Shown: in pieces, positions 1-10,137 of the stretch | Layout: every line of letters begins with the position of its first letter | Numbering within the stretch: the stretch's first letter is position 1 | NCBI GenBank assembly: GCA_035690905.1 | Contig: DASSKA010000109.1 | Coordinates: 1 to 64,000, forward strand | Source of the DNA: DASSKA01 sp035690905 | GTDB lineage: Bacteria > Actinomycetota > Actinomycetes > Propionibacteriales > Nocardioidaceae | Reading direction: 5' to 3' | Length of the DNA stretch: 64,000 nucleotides | The notes under the pieces: generated by a model | Told to the model about the DNA's origin: nothing | Database searches by the model: none | What the model saw: the letters and a program-made list of their open reading frames with translations, nothing else | Position numbers and translations under genes: made by a program

Positions 1-195
1 TTCCTGGACGGTATCTTCGACGACAAGGTGTTCGTGGTCTCCTTCGTCAGCAACGTGCTCATCGCGGCGCTGATCGTCTACCTCGGCGACAAGCTCGGGG
101 TGGGGGGCCAGCTGTCGACCGGTGTGATCGTGGTGCTCGGAATCCGTATCTTCTCCAACGTGGCCGCCATCCGGCGGCACCTGTTCCATGCCTGA
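1..195 (+). CDS. sbp: Small basic protein (DUF1290), 3' part only
   Basis: The window opens inside this gene; 64 residues up to the TGA at 193 are visible. They contain two hydrophobic segments (about residues 10–30 and 36–55) joined by a short KLG-containing turn and end in a basic tail (RRHLFHA), the layout of the DUF1290 small basic protein family. The next gene, a DUF881 protein, starts nine bases after the stop, and gcvH and garA follow, the same order as Rv1824–Rv1827 in Mycobacterium tuberculosis. It is an inner membrane protein; its biochemical role in this genome is not shown by the sequence. Confidence 0.85.
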   Translation, partial: FLDGIFDDKVFVVSFVSNVLIAALIVYLGDKLGVGGQLSTGVIVVLGIRIFSNVAAIRRHLFHA

Positions 196-204
196 GGCTC
201 GACG

Positions 205-978
205 ATGACCGAGGAGAAGCCGGCCGCCCAGGAGCCGGAGGAGTCCCGCCCGACGGGCCGCGCCCGGCTGCTGGCTGCGCTGAAGCGGCCCTGGTCACGG
301 GGCCAGGTGACTGCGGCGGTGCTGCTCGCCGTCGTCGGGTTCGCCAGCGTCGTCCAGGTGCGGGCCAACGAGGGCAGCGACCGGTACGTCGGGATGCGCC
401 AGGGGGACCTGATCCAGCTGCTCAACTCCCTGTCCACCGCCTCGCAGCGCGCCGAGAACGAGATCGCGAGGCTGCAGCAGACCCGGAACACGCTGCGCAA
501 CGACACCGACAGCCGCCGCGCCGCGCTCGAGCGGGCCCGGCAGCAGGCGAACACTCTCGGTATCCTCGCCGGCACGCTGCCCGCCGAGGGGCCCGGTGTC
601 CGCGTCTCCATCACCGACCCCAACGGCAAGGTGGGCACCGACCTGATGCTCAACGGCGTCGAGGAGCTTCGGGACGCCGGCGCGGAGGTGATCGAGATCA
701 ACGACTCGGTCCGGGTGATCGCGCAGACCTCTTTCAAGGACGGGCTGCGCGGGATCATCGTGGACGGGCACCAGCTCTCCCCGCCGTACACCATCGACGC
801 CATCGGCAGCCCGCACACCCTGGCGCCGGCGTTGGCCTTCACTGGCGGGTTCATCGACGAGATCGAGAGTCCGGCTATCGGGGGCAAGGTCGTGGTGACC
901 CAGTCGCAGAGCATCGAGATCGCCAGCGTCCGGCAGCCGGCCCAGGCGGACTACGCCCGTCCGACCAACAGCGGGTAG
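205..978 (+). CDS. DUF881 family membrane-anchored protein
   Basis: This 257-residue protein has a basic N-terminus, one transmembrane segment (about residues 33–52), a coiled-coil stretch rich in E, R and Q (about 75–115) and a C-terminal DUF881 domain carrying the family's GVRVSI..DPNG and LNGVEELRDAGAEVI motifs. The coiled coil and single anchor suggest an extracytoplasmic protein at the division or envelope machinery, but the function is not established from sequence. It follows sbp by 9 bp and is probably co-transcribed with it; the ATG at 205 puts the membrane anchor at a sensible place. The stop codon overlaps a possible -10 (TAGCCT, 976–981) for gcvH. Confidence 0.88.
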   Translation: MTEEKPAAQEPEESRPTGRARLLAALKRPWSRGQVTAAVLLAVVGFASVVQVRANEGSDRYVGMRQGDLIQLLNSLSTASQRAENEIARLQQTRNTLRNDTDSRRAALERARQQANTLGILAGTLPAEGPGVRVSITDPNGKVGTDLMLNGVEELRDAGAEVIEINDSVRVIAQTSFKDGLRGIIVDGHQLSPPYTIDAIGSPHTLAPALAFTGGFIDEIESPAIGGKVVVTQSQSIEIASVRQPAQADYARPTNSG

Positions 979-1015
979 CCTGCACCCGTCCGATCGGCAG
1001 CCCCGAAGGAGTCCC

Positions 1016-1414
1016 GTGTACCCCGAAGACCTCAAGTACACCAGCGAGCACGAGTGGGTGCGCAGCCCGGGCGAGAACGACGGCGCGGTCCGCGTGGGCA
1101 TCACCGACTTCGCCCAGGACGCACTCGGCGACATCGTCTACGTCTCCCTCCCGGACGTCGGCCAGGACGTGGACAAGGGCGCCGCCGTGGGCGAGCTGGA
1201 GTCCACCAAGTCCGTCAGCGACCTCTATGCCCCGGTGAGCGGCTCGGTGGTGGCCCGCAACGAGAGCCTGGACGCGACTCCCGAGCTGGTGAACTCCGAT
1301 CCCTACGGCGACGGCTGGCTGTTCGAGGTGCTTCCGTCGGAGCCCGACGAGCTGGACGCGCTGCTCGACGTGGGTGACTACACCGAGTCGCTCGAGGGCT
1401 CGTCCGGAAGCTGA
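1016..1414 (+). CDS. gcvH: Glycine cleavage system H protein
   Basis: A 132-residue lipoyl carrier protein that shuttles the aminomethyl group between the P, T and L proteins of the glycine cleavage complex. The lipoylated lysine is Lys65 in the motif ELESTKSVSD, and the flanking Y-A-P-V-S-G turn is intact. The GTG start at 1016 has a good Shine-Dalgarno (AAGGAG, 1006–1011). Length is typical for the family. The P protein is encoded 3 kb downstream behind a glycine riboswitch; gcvT and the L protein are not in this window. No riboswitch is visible in front of gcvH itself. Confidence 0.96.
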   Translation: MYPEDLKYTSEHEWVRSPGENDGAVRVGITDFAQDALGDIVYVSLPDVGQDVDKGAAVGELESTKSVSDLYAPVSGSVVARNESLDATPELVNSDPYGDGWLFEVLPSEPDELDALLDVGDYTESLEGSSGS

Positions 1415-1448
1415 GGCACGGGACGGTCGGCGGCCGGGGGAATCGGGC

Positions 1449-1486
1449 TTGATCGTGCTCGGTCGGCTGATAGGTTCTTAGGAACC
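1449..1486 (+). promoter_or_regulatory. Probable garA promoter overlapped by a dyad
   Basis: TTGATC (1449–1454) and TAGGTT (1471–1476) are separated by 16 bp and resemble a housekeeping sigma promoter. An inverted repeat GGTTC–TTAG–GAACC (1473–1486) covers the -10 and the expected start site, so it could be an operator. The regulator is unknown; the MerR genes ftsR and resR downstream are candidates by position only. Confidence 0.45.
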
Positions 1487-1506
1487 ATCAACCTCGACTG
1501 TCACTT

Positions 1507-1531
1507 GAGGGTTCGACCGCTCGAGGGTTCG
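1507..1531 (+). repeat. Two direct copies of GAGGGTTCG upstream of garA
   Basis: GAGGGTTCG occurs at 1507–1515 and again at 1523–1531, a 16-bp period, inside the garA leader. AACCTC at about 1489–1494 adds an inverted half-site to the first copy. A related but better dyad lies in front of resR at 3437–3455. Confidence 0.5.
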
Positions 1532-1548
1532 CGTCACTGGAGGTCGAC

Positions 1549-2106
1549 ATGCCGTTCTGCACCGCTTGCGGACACCGCAATCCCGACGACGCCCGGTTTT
1601 GCTCCCAGTGCGGCACGCCCATCGTCACCGAGCCGGCCGCGCCGGGTGCCCGCAGCGAGGAACCGGCCGAGACGACCTCGACGATCACGTTCGGCGGCCC
1701 CTCCAAGTCCGAGCTGGCCGAGGAGCGGACCCTCAACGAGGCCGACGCCGCGGCGGTGGACGCGCTTCCCGCGGGGAGCGCGCTGCTCGTGGTCCAACGC
1801 GGTCCGAGCGCCGGAAGCCGGTTCCTGCTGGACACCGACGTGGTCTCCGCCGGTCGGCACCCCGACAGCGAGATCTTCCTTGACGACGTGACGGTGTCGC
1901 GCCGTCACGCAGAGTTCCGCAGGGGGTCCGAGGGCTACCGGGTGGCGGACGTCGGCAGCCTGAACGGCACCTACGTGAACCGCGACCGGATCGACGAGGT
2001 GACCCTGCAAGGCGGCGACGAGGTGCAGATCGGGAAGTACCGACTGGTCTACTTCGCGAGCCAGGCCAAGCCGGCGGCACCGAGCGAGTCTGGCGGAGCC
2101 CAATGA
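1549..2106 (+). CDS. garA: FHA-domain regulator GarA with zinc ribbon
   Basis: A 185-residue GarA/OdhI-type protein. Residues 4–21 form a C4 zinc ribbon (CTAC…CSQC); a linker carries an ETTS motif (Thr42/Thr43) matching the position where Ser/Thr kinases phosphorylate GarA; residues 77–165 form a forkhead-associated domain with the conserved GRHPDS, SRRHAEF and SLNGTYVN motifs. In mycobacteria and corynebacteria the unphosphorylated protein inhibits 2-oxoglutarate dehydrogenase and adjusts glutamate metabolism; the same role is inferred here. The zinc ribbon is an N-terminal addition compared with mycobacterial GarA. The ATG at 1549 follows GGAGG (1539–1543). The TGA stop overlaps an ATG that begins the mini-ORF chain described next. 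Confidence 0.93.
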   Translation: MPFCTACGHRNPDDARFCSQCGTPIVTEPAAPGARSEEPAETTSTITFGGPSKSELAEERTLNEADAAAVDALPAGSALLVVQRGPSAGSRFLLDTDVVSAGRHPDSEIFLDDVTVSRRHAEFRRGSEGYRVADVGSLNGTYVNRDRIDEVTLQGGDEVQIGKYRLVYFASQAKPAAPSESGGAQ

Positions 2107-2159
2107 GGTGCCGGTGAGTTCAGCCCGATGAGGACGACGCAGTGAGGACCGCGCAGTGA
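2103..2159 (+). other. Chain of four mini-ORFs linking garA to ftsR
   Basis: The garA stop overlaps ATG at 2103 in an ATGA. Four short frames follow, each overlapping the next by 4 nt: ATG AGG TGC CGG TGA (2103–2117); GTG AGT TCA GCC CGA TGA (2114–2131); ATG AGG ACG ACG CAG TGA (2128–2145); GTG AGG ACC GCG CAG TGA (2142–2159). The last TGA overlaps the GTG of ftsR at 2156. Three near-identical 14-bp units (2128–2141, 2142–2155, 2156–2169) create the last links. The arrangement would let a terminating ribosome re-initiate step by step; that effect is inferred. Confidence 0.55.
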
Positions 2160-2890
2160 GGACCGCCCCGTCCGCGCGAGGACGGATGAGCATCGGCGAG
2201 GTGCTCGGGTTGCTGCGCCCCGACTTCCCCGAGATCAGCATCTCCAAGATCCGCTTCCTCGAGGCCGAGGGGCTCATCGAGCCGGAGCGGACCCCGTCCG
2301 GCTACCGCAAGTTCAGCCACCAGGACGTGGAGCGGCTCAGGTACGTCCTGACCAGCCAGCGGGAGCACTACCTGCCGCTGAAGGTGATCAAGGAGCACCT
2401 CGACGCGCTGGACCGTGGCCTGCAGCCGCCGAACCTCAACGACGCCGGCCCGCAGGTGCCGCGGGTGGTGCTGTCCGGTGACGGCTACCCGTCTCCGGAG
2501 GCTTTCGCCACCGACGCGAGCGAGCTGCGGCTGTCTCGCCGCGAGCTGCTGTCGGCGGCCGAGGTCGACGAGACGCTGCTCGACCAGCTCGAGAACTTCG
2601 GGCTCGTCGTGCCCAGACCGGGCTCCGCGCCGTACGACGGAGACGCGCTGGTGATCGCCAAGACGGCCGGCGAGCTGGCCGCCTTCGGCATCGAGCCGCG
2701 GCACCTGCGGTCCTTCAAGACCGCCGCCGACCGGGAGGTCGGCCTCGTCGACCAGGTGGTCGAGCCGATGCGCCGGGCAAGGGACGCCGGCGCCAAGGCG
2801 CGCAGCGAGGAGACCATCAAGACGATGGCGGCGCTCTCGGTGCGGCTGCACGCCGCGCTGGTCAAGAGCGGGCTGCGGGCGCACCGCTGA
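2156..2890 (+). CDS. ftsR: MerR-family regulator, Rv1828/FtsR type
   Basis: A 244-residue MerR-family DNA-binding protein. The winged helix (about residues 11–85) starts MSIGEVLGLLRPDFPEISIS and includes KIRFLEAEGL and SGYRKF; the rest is a family-specific C-terminal domain without the cysteines of metal-sensing MerR proteins. Position between garA and a DUF151 gene matches Rv1828, whose corynebacterial orthologue FtsR activates ftsZ. The GTG at 2156 is chosen because it gives the usual ten-residue lead before MSIG and because its GTGA overlap ends the upstream mini-ORF chain; ATG 2186 is the alternative. The symbol rests on synteny and domain architecture. Confidence 0.88.
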   Translation: MRTAPSARGRMSIGEVLGLLRPDFPEISISKIRFLEAEGLIEPERTPSGYRKFSHQDVERLRYVLTSQREHYLPLKVIKEHLDALDRGLQPPNLNDAGPQVPRVVLSGDGYPSPEAFATDASELRLSRRELLSAAEVDETLLDQLENFGLVVPRPGSAPYDGDALVIAKTAGELAAFGIEPRHLRSFKTAADREVGLVDQVVEPMRRARDAGAKARSEETIKTMAALSVRLHAALVKSGLRAHR

Positions 2891-2941
2891 ACCCCTCGAT
2901 TTCCCCGGTCGGCGGACCGGTTCACTGCTTTTCTTCAGGGG

Positions 2942-2947
2942 TACGCT
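2942..2947 (+). promoter_or_regulatory. Leaderless -10 for the DUF151 gene
   Basis: TACGCT lies six bases before the GTG at 2954, so the transcript would start at or next to the start codon. There is no Shine-Dalgarno in front of that GTG, which supports leaderless translation. Confidence 0.5.
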
Positions 2948-2953
2948 GAACAC

Positions 2954-3421
2954 GTGCGTGAGGTAGACGTGATCGGTGTCCGTGTGGAGATGCCCTCCAA
3001 CCAGCCCATCGTGCTGCTGCGTGAGGTGGACGGTGACCGCTACCTGCCCATCTGGATCGGGGCCGTGGAGGCGACCGCGATCGCCTTCGCTCAGCAGGGT
3101 GTCGTGCCGCCACGGCCGCTGACCCACGACCTGATCAAGGACCTGCTGGTCGCCACGGGCAACGGGCTGACAGAGGTCCAGATCACTGAGATGAAGGACG
3201 GCATCTTCTACGCGGTGCTGGTCTTCGACTCTGGTGTGGAGGTCAGCGCGCGGCCCTCGGACTCGATCGCCCTGGCGCTGCGCACGGGCACCCGGATCGT
3301 CTGCGCGGAGGACGTGCTGGCCGAGGCCGGCCTGGCAGTCCCGGAGGAGCAGGAGGACGAGGTGGAGAAGTTCCGCGAGTTCCTCGACAACGTCAGCCCC
3401 GAGGACTTCGAGAGCCACTAG
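2954..3421 (+). CDS. Bifunctional nuclease family protein (DUF151)
   Basis: A 155-residue DUF151 protein (Rv1829 position). It carries the family signatures LPIWIGAVEATAIAF near residues 31–45, the MKDGIFYAVL strand and the SARPSDSIALALRTG helix near residues 96–112, followed by an acidic C-terminal tail. Family members in plants and bacteria were described as nucleases with DNase and RNase activity; in actinomycetes the role is undefined. It sits between two MerR genes, ftsR and resR, a conserved arrangement that points to a shared regulatory or envelope-growth context. A strong hairpin follows at 3467–3506. Confidence 0.9.
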   Translation: MREVDVIGVRVEMPSNQPIVLLREVDGDRYLPIWIGAVEATAIAFAQQGVVPPRPLTHDLIKDLLVATGNGLTEVQITEMKDGIFYAVLVFDSGVEVSARPSDSIALALRTGTRIVCAEDVLAEAGLAVPEEQEDEVEKFREFLDNVSPEDFESH

Positions 3422-3436
3422 GACGAAAAGCCTCGA

Positions 3437-3455
3437 CCTCAACCTCGGGTTGAGG
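3437..3455. promoter_or_regulatory. 19-bp dyad upstream of resR
   Basis: CCTCAACC–TCG–GGTTGAGG is a perfect inverted repeat with 8-bp arms. Its size is that of a typical MerR-family operator. It lies just after the DUF151 stop and 170 bp before resR, with related half-sites upstream of garA. A site for ResR or FtsR is the simplest reading, inferred from position. Confidence 0.5.
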
Positions 3456-3466
3456 GTTTGCGACAC

Positions 3467-3506
3467 GCCGAGGCGGGAGCCCCCGGGATGATTGACCCGC
3501 CTCGGC
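3467..3506 (+). terminator. GC-rich hairpin after the DUF151 gene
   Basis: An 11-bp perfect stem (GCCGAGGCGGG with CCCGCCTCGGC) closes an 18-nt loop. There is no U tract, which is common for actinomycete terminators. It would separate the garA–ftsR–DUF151 unit from resR. Confidence 0.5.
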
Positions 3507-3623
3507 CCTGCGCCGTACCTTGAGGTGTCTTCGCTGTAACTCCACCGTTGTGGTCCGCCCGGGCCCGACGGCTTCCCCAGCCGGAGCTGCAGGCAGAGCG
3601 AAGTGAGCTGACGGAGGTCAACC

Positions 3624-4232
<609 letters not shown>

Positions 4233-4264
4233 CCCAGTGGTAGCGTGGGGTCGCTGCTGACATC

Positions 4265-4419
4265 GCGCGGGAGAGTCTTCGCGGCCCCGGCCGGACCGGA
4301 CGCGAAGCGCCGAAGGGGCAAATCCTCCCCGGAACCTCTCAGGCGCCAGGACCGTGCGGGCGAGGCGACTCTGGAAGTGCGGCCGGGGCATCCGGCCGGG
4401 CCGACAGAGGGGGAGGCGA
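4265..4419 (+). ncRNA. Glycine riboswitch, one full aptamer plus remnant
   Basis: The leader of gcvP contains the conserved glycine aptamer strings in order: GGGAGAG (4269), GCCGAAGGGGCAA (4309–4321), GAACCTCTCAGGC (4332–4344), AGGACCG (4348–4354) and GACTCTGG (4367–4374). In streptomycetes a second complete aptamer follows. Here the second core is missing, and only a short GC hairpin (CGGCCGG with CCGGCCG, 4380–4398) and the closing strand GACAGAGGGGGAG (4404–4416) remain. A possible -10, TAGCGT, lies at 4241–4246. A second hairpin (ACCGGC/GCCGGT, 4431–4446) lies just before the ribosome binding site and may be the expression platform. Glycine binding would be expected to raise gcvP expression. 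Confidence 0.9.
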
Positions 4420-4467
4420 CTGACCGGTAGACCGGCGCCCGCCGGTCGCACACCTTCGGGAGCCCCC

Positions 4468-7370
<2,903 letters not shown>

Positions 7371-7374
<4 letters not shown>

Positions 7375-8723
7375 GTGACGGCTGCCGGCCGGTCGCGGAC
7401 CTGACCGCGCACCGGCTGCGGGCGCTGCTGGCGCACGAGCAGGCGACGGCGCGGCTGCCGTCCGTGTGCGCCGGGGTGGTCCGTGGGCCGGGGCTCGTGT
7501 GGACGGGGGAGCACGGCGCGACGACCGGGACCGTGCCGCCGTCCCCGGACGTGCAGTACCGGATCGGCTCGATCACCAAGACGATGACCGCGGTGCTGGT
7601 GATGCAGCTGCGCGACGAGGGGCAGATCGACCTCGCCGACCGGCTGGACCACCATCTGCCCGGGGTCGGCTACGGCGACCGGACGATCCGCAGCCTGCTC
7701 TCACACTCCTCTGGCATGCAGTCCGAGCCGGAGGGCCCGTGGTGGGAGCGCAGCCCGGGGGTGCCGTTCGAGGAGCTCGTCAGGGGGATCGACGGCGGCC
7801 GCGCGGCGCACCCGCCCGGTGCGACGTACCACTACACGAACCTGGCCTTCGGGCTGCTCGGCGAGCTGGTCGCCCGGCACCGCGACGTGTCCTGGTGGGA
7901 CGTGGTGTGCGCCCGGCTACTGGAGCCGCTGGGCATGGCACGCACGTCATACCTGCCCGAGCCGCCTGCCGCGACCGGCTACAGCGTGCATCACTTCGCT
8001 GGCACCCTCACCGAGGAGCCGGCACACGACGCGGGGGCGATGGCGCCGGCCGGCCAGGTCTGGAGCACGGTCAACGACCTGGCGCTCTGGGCGCGCTTCC
8101 TGCGCGACGGCGACGAGCGGGTGCTGTCGGCGGCCACTCTTCAGGAGATGGCCACCCCGCAGTCCGGTTCGGCCGTCGACGGGCTGGCCGGTGGGTACGG
8201 CCTTGGCCTGCGGCTGGTCTCCGGAGGCTCGGGCATGCTGGTGGGCCACACTGGCTCGATGCCGGGGTTCCTGGCCGGACTGCTCGTGGACCGGCCGCGG
8301 GGCACCGCCGCGGTGGTGCTCGCCAACGGCACGTCCGGGCTGCGCTGCGAGGGATTCCCCGCCGATCTGCTTGCCACGCTGGAGGACCTCGAGCCCTCGC
8401 TGCCGGCGCCGTGGGAGCCGAACGGCTCGGTGCCTGCCCAGGTCGAGGAGGTCCTCGGCGTCTGGCACTGGGGCAACACCGCCTTCGCGTTCGCGTGGAC
8501 CGGTGCGGAGCTGGCGGTGAGCAAGCTCTCCACCGGTGTCGAGGCGCACCGGTTCCGGCCGTGCCAGGACGGTGGCTTCCTCGGCACCGCTGGCTACCAC
8601 CACGGCGAGCGGCTGCACGTCGTACGCGACCAGCACGGCACCATCAACCACCTGGAGTGCGCGACGTTCATCTACACCCGCAGCCCGTACGACCCGGCCG
8701 CGCCGATCCCGGGCGGCGTCTAG
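7371..8723 (+). CDS. Serine hydrolase, beta-lactamase/class C fold
   Basis: A 450-residue protein of the beta-lactamase-related (AmpC-like) family. The catalytic SxxK is Ser67–Ile–Thr–Lys70 and the YxN motif is Tyr155–Thr–Asn157; a GHTGSMPGF segment around residue 288 is the usual third motif. There is no signal peptide, so it is probably cytoplasmic. Such proteins act as esterases, D-aminopeptidases or peptidases; substrate cannot be told. It overlaps gcvP by 4 nt (ATGA) and is likely translated from the same mRNA, so it may fall under the glycine riboswitch. Its TAG stop is shared within CTAG with the convergent pmbA gene. Confidence 0.88.
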
Positions 8724-10111
8724 AGCGCCTGGCTGACCGTGGACATGTTGAAGTCGGGCACGCGCAGCGCCGGCATCGCGGTGCGCGGGAAGTAGTCGCC
8801 CCACTCGCGGGAGAAGCCCGGCACCGTCGCCGAGGCGTGCGAGAACCGGCTCAGCAGGTCGACCGGGCTCTCGTTGAACCGGTAGTTGTTCACCGCCCCG
8901 GTCACCTCGCCGTTCTCGACGAGGTAGACGCCGTCGCGGGTCAGCCCGGTGAGCAGCAGGGTCTGTGGGTCCACCTCCCGGATGTACCACAGGCAGGTCA
9001 GCAGCAGCCCGCGCTCCATCCCGCCGACCAGCGTGTCGACTCCGCCGTCGGCGCCGTCCACGCTGAGCACCAGGTTGTCGATCGCCGGAGTCACCGGCTG
9101 CCCGGTGAGAGCGGCGGAGTGGCGGGTCTGCAGTAGCGCGGACAGCGTGCCGTCCTTGACCCAGTCGGTGCGATCGAGCGGCAGGCCGTTGTCGAACACG
9201 CTGCTGACGTTGCTGCCGGCCGAGGCGGTCACGAACGGTGCGGCTTCGAGGTCGCGGTACGCCGGGTCGGAGAACAGCTGCACCGGCTTGCTGGTGAGGG
9301 CCTCACCGATCCGGGTGCCCCCGCCGCGCGCTGAGAACACCGACTGTCCCTCGTGGGCTTCGCGGGCCGAGGCGCTCCAGTAGGCGTAGATCATCAGGTC
9401 CGCGACCGCGGTCGGCGGGAGCACGCAGTCGTAGCGGCCGGCCGGCAGGTCGACCTTGCGTTCCGACCAGCCGAGCCGCTTTGCCAGCGCCTGCTCCATC
9501 GCCAGCGGGTCGACGCCGGCGAAGTCGGTGGACGCGCCGCCGACCCAGGCGCTGGAGGACAGGTCCGCCGGCTTCGCGGTGCATCCGTAGTGCCCGGTGG
9601 GCTGGACGTGCCGCAGCCGCAGTCCGGTGGTGGAGCCGAGGTACGTCGTGGTCACGCCGTGCTCGACGAACCCGTAGAGCAGCCGACCGCCTGCGGTGGC
9701 TCGCCCGAACGCCTCGCCGAGGGCGGGTGCGAAGTCGGTGAACACCTCGATGGAGGTCTCGACCGGTTCCTCCTCCCAGTCCTTGGCTGCGTCGGTCGGC
9801 CGCACCAGCTCGGCGGCGTCCTCGGCCGGCGTGCTCTCCCGGGCGGCGGCGTCCGCGGCCTCGACCAGGGCGAGCAGCCGGGCGCTGTCGGCGGCACTCC
9901 CGGTGACTGAGCCGGAGGCGATACCGCCAGCGGTCGCCGCGAAGGAGACCACGGTGGCGGTCAGCTGGTGCATCACGCCGTTCGTGGTCAGTGTGCTGTT
10001 CGCCCAGCGCAGGTTCGCCTGCGTGGAGTCGTGCACGATCACCACGCAGTCGTCGGCACGCGAGGCCCGCAGCGCCTGCTCGACCAGCTCGTGGGGGGTG
10101 GGTGCAGTCAT
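8720..10111 (-). CDS. pmbA: TldE/PmbA family metalloprotease subunit
   Basis: A 463-residue PmbA/TldE-like protein, the non-catalytic partner of TldD. It has the N-terminal U62 domain (about 5–220, including LRHVQPTGHYGCTAKPADLSSSAWVG) and a C-terminal domain with FDNGLPLDRTDWV and LLTGLTRDGVYLVENGEVTGAV. In E. coli the TldD/TldE heterodimer degrades unfolded peptides and processes microcin B17 and CcdA. The gene follows tldD at 26 bp and is co-transcribed with it. The ATG at 10111 has GAGAGGAAA upstream. It converges on the serine hydrolase gene, sharing CTAG. Confidence 0.92.
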   Translation of the reverse strand: MTAPTPHELVEQALRASRADDCVVIVHDSTQANLRWANSTLTTNGVMHQLTATVVSFAATAGGIASGSVTGSAADSARLLALVEAADAAARESTPAEDAAELVRPTDAAKDWEEEPVETSIEVFTDFAPALGEAFGRATAGGRLLYGFVEHGVTTTYLGSTTGLRLRHVQPTGHYGCTAKPADLSSSAWVGGASTDFAGVDPLAMEQALAKRLGWSERKVDLPAGRYDCVLPPTAVADLMIYAYWSASAREAHEGQSVFSARGGGTRIGEALTSKPVQLFSDPAYRDLEAAPFVTASAGSNVSSVFDNGLPLDRTDWVKDGTLSALLQTRHSAALTGQPVTPAIDNLVLSVDGADGGVDTLVGGMERGLLLTCLWYIREVDPQTLLLTGLTRDGVYLVENGEVTGAVNNYRFNESPVDLLSRFSHASATVPGFSREWGDYFPRTAMPALRVPDFNMSTVSQAL

Positions 10112-10137
10112 CGGTTTCCTCTCGTGGCGGCAGGCGG

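Noticed and set aside
1501..1535. tRNA, from the T-loop-like string GGGTTCGAC
   Set aside because: No acceptor stem, anticodon arm or CCA-side pairing can be built around it; the string is part of a short direct repeat.
4354..4467. N-terminal extension of GcvP from 4354
   Set aside because: This stretch is the riboswitch; ATG 4468 has a ribosome site and gives the normal length.
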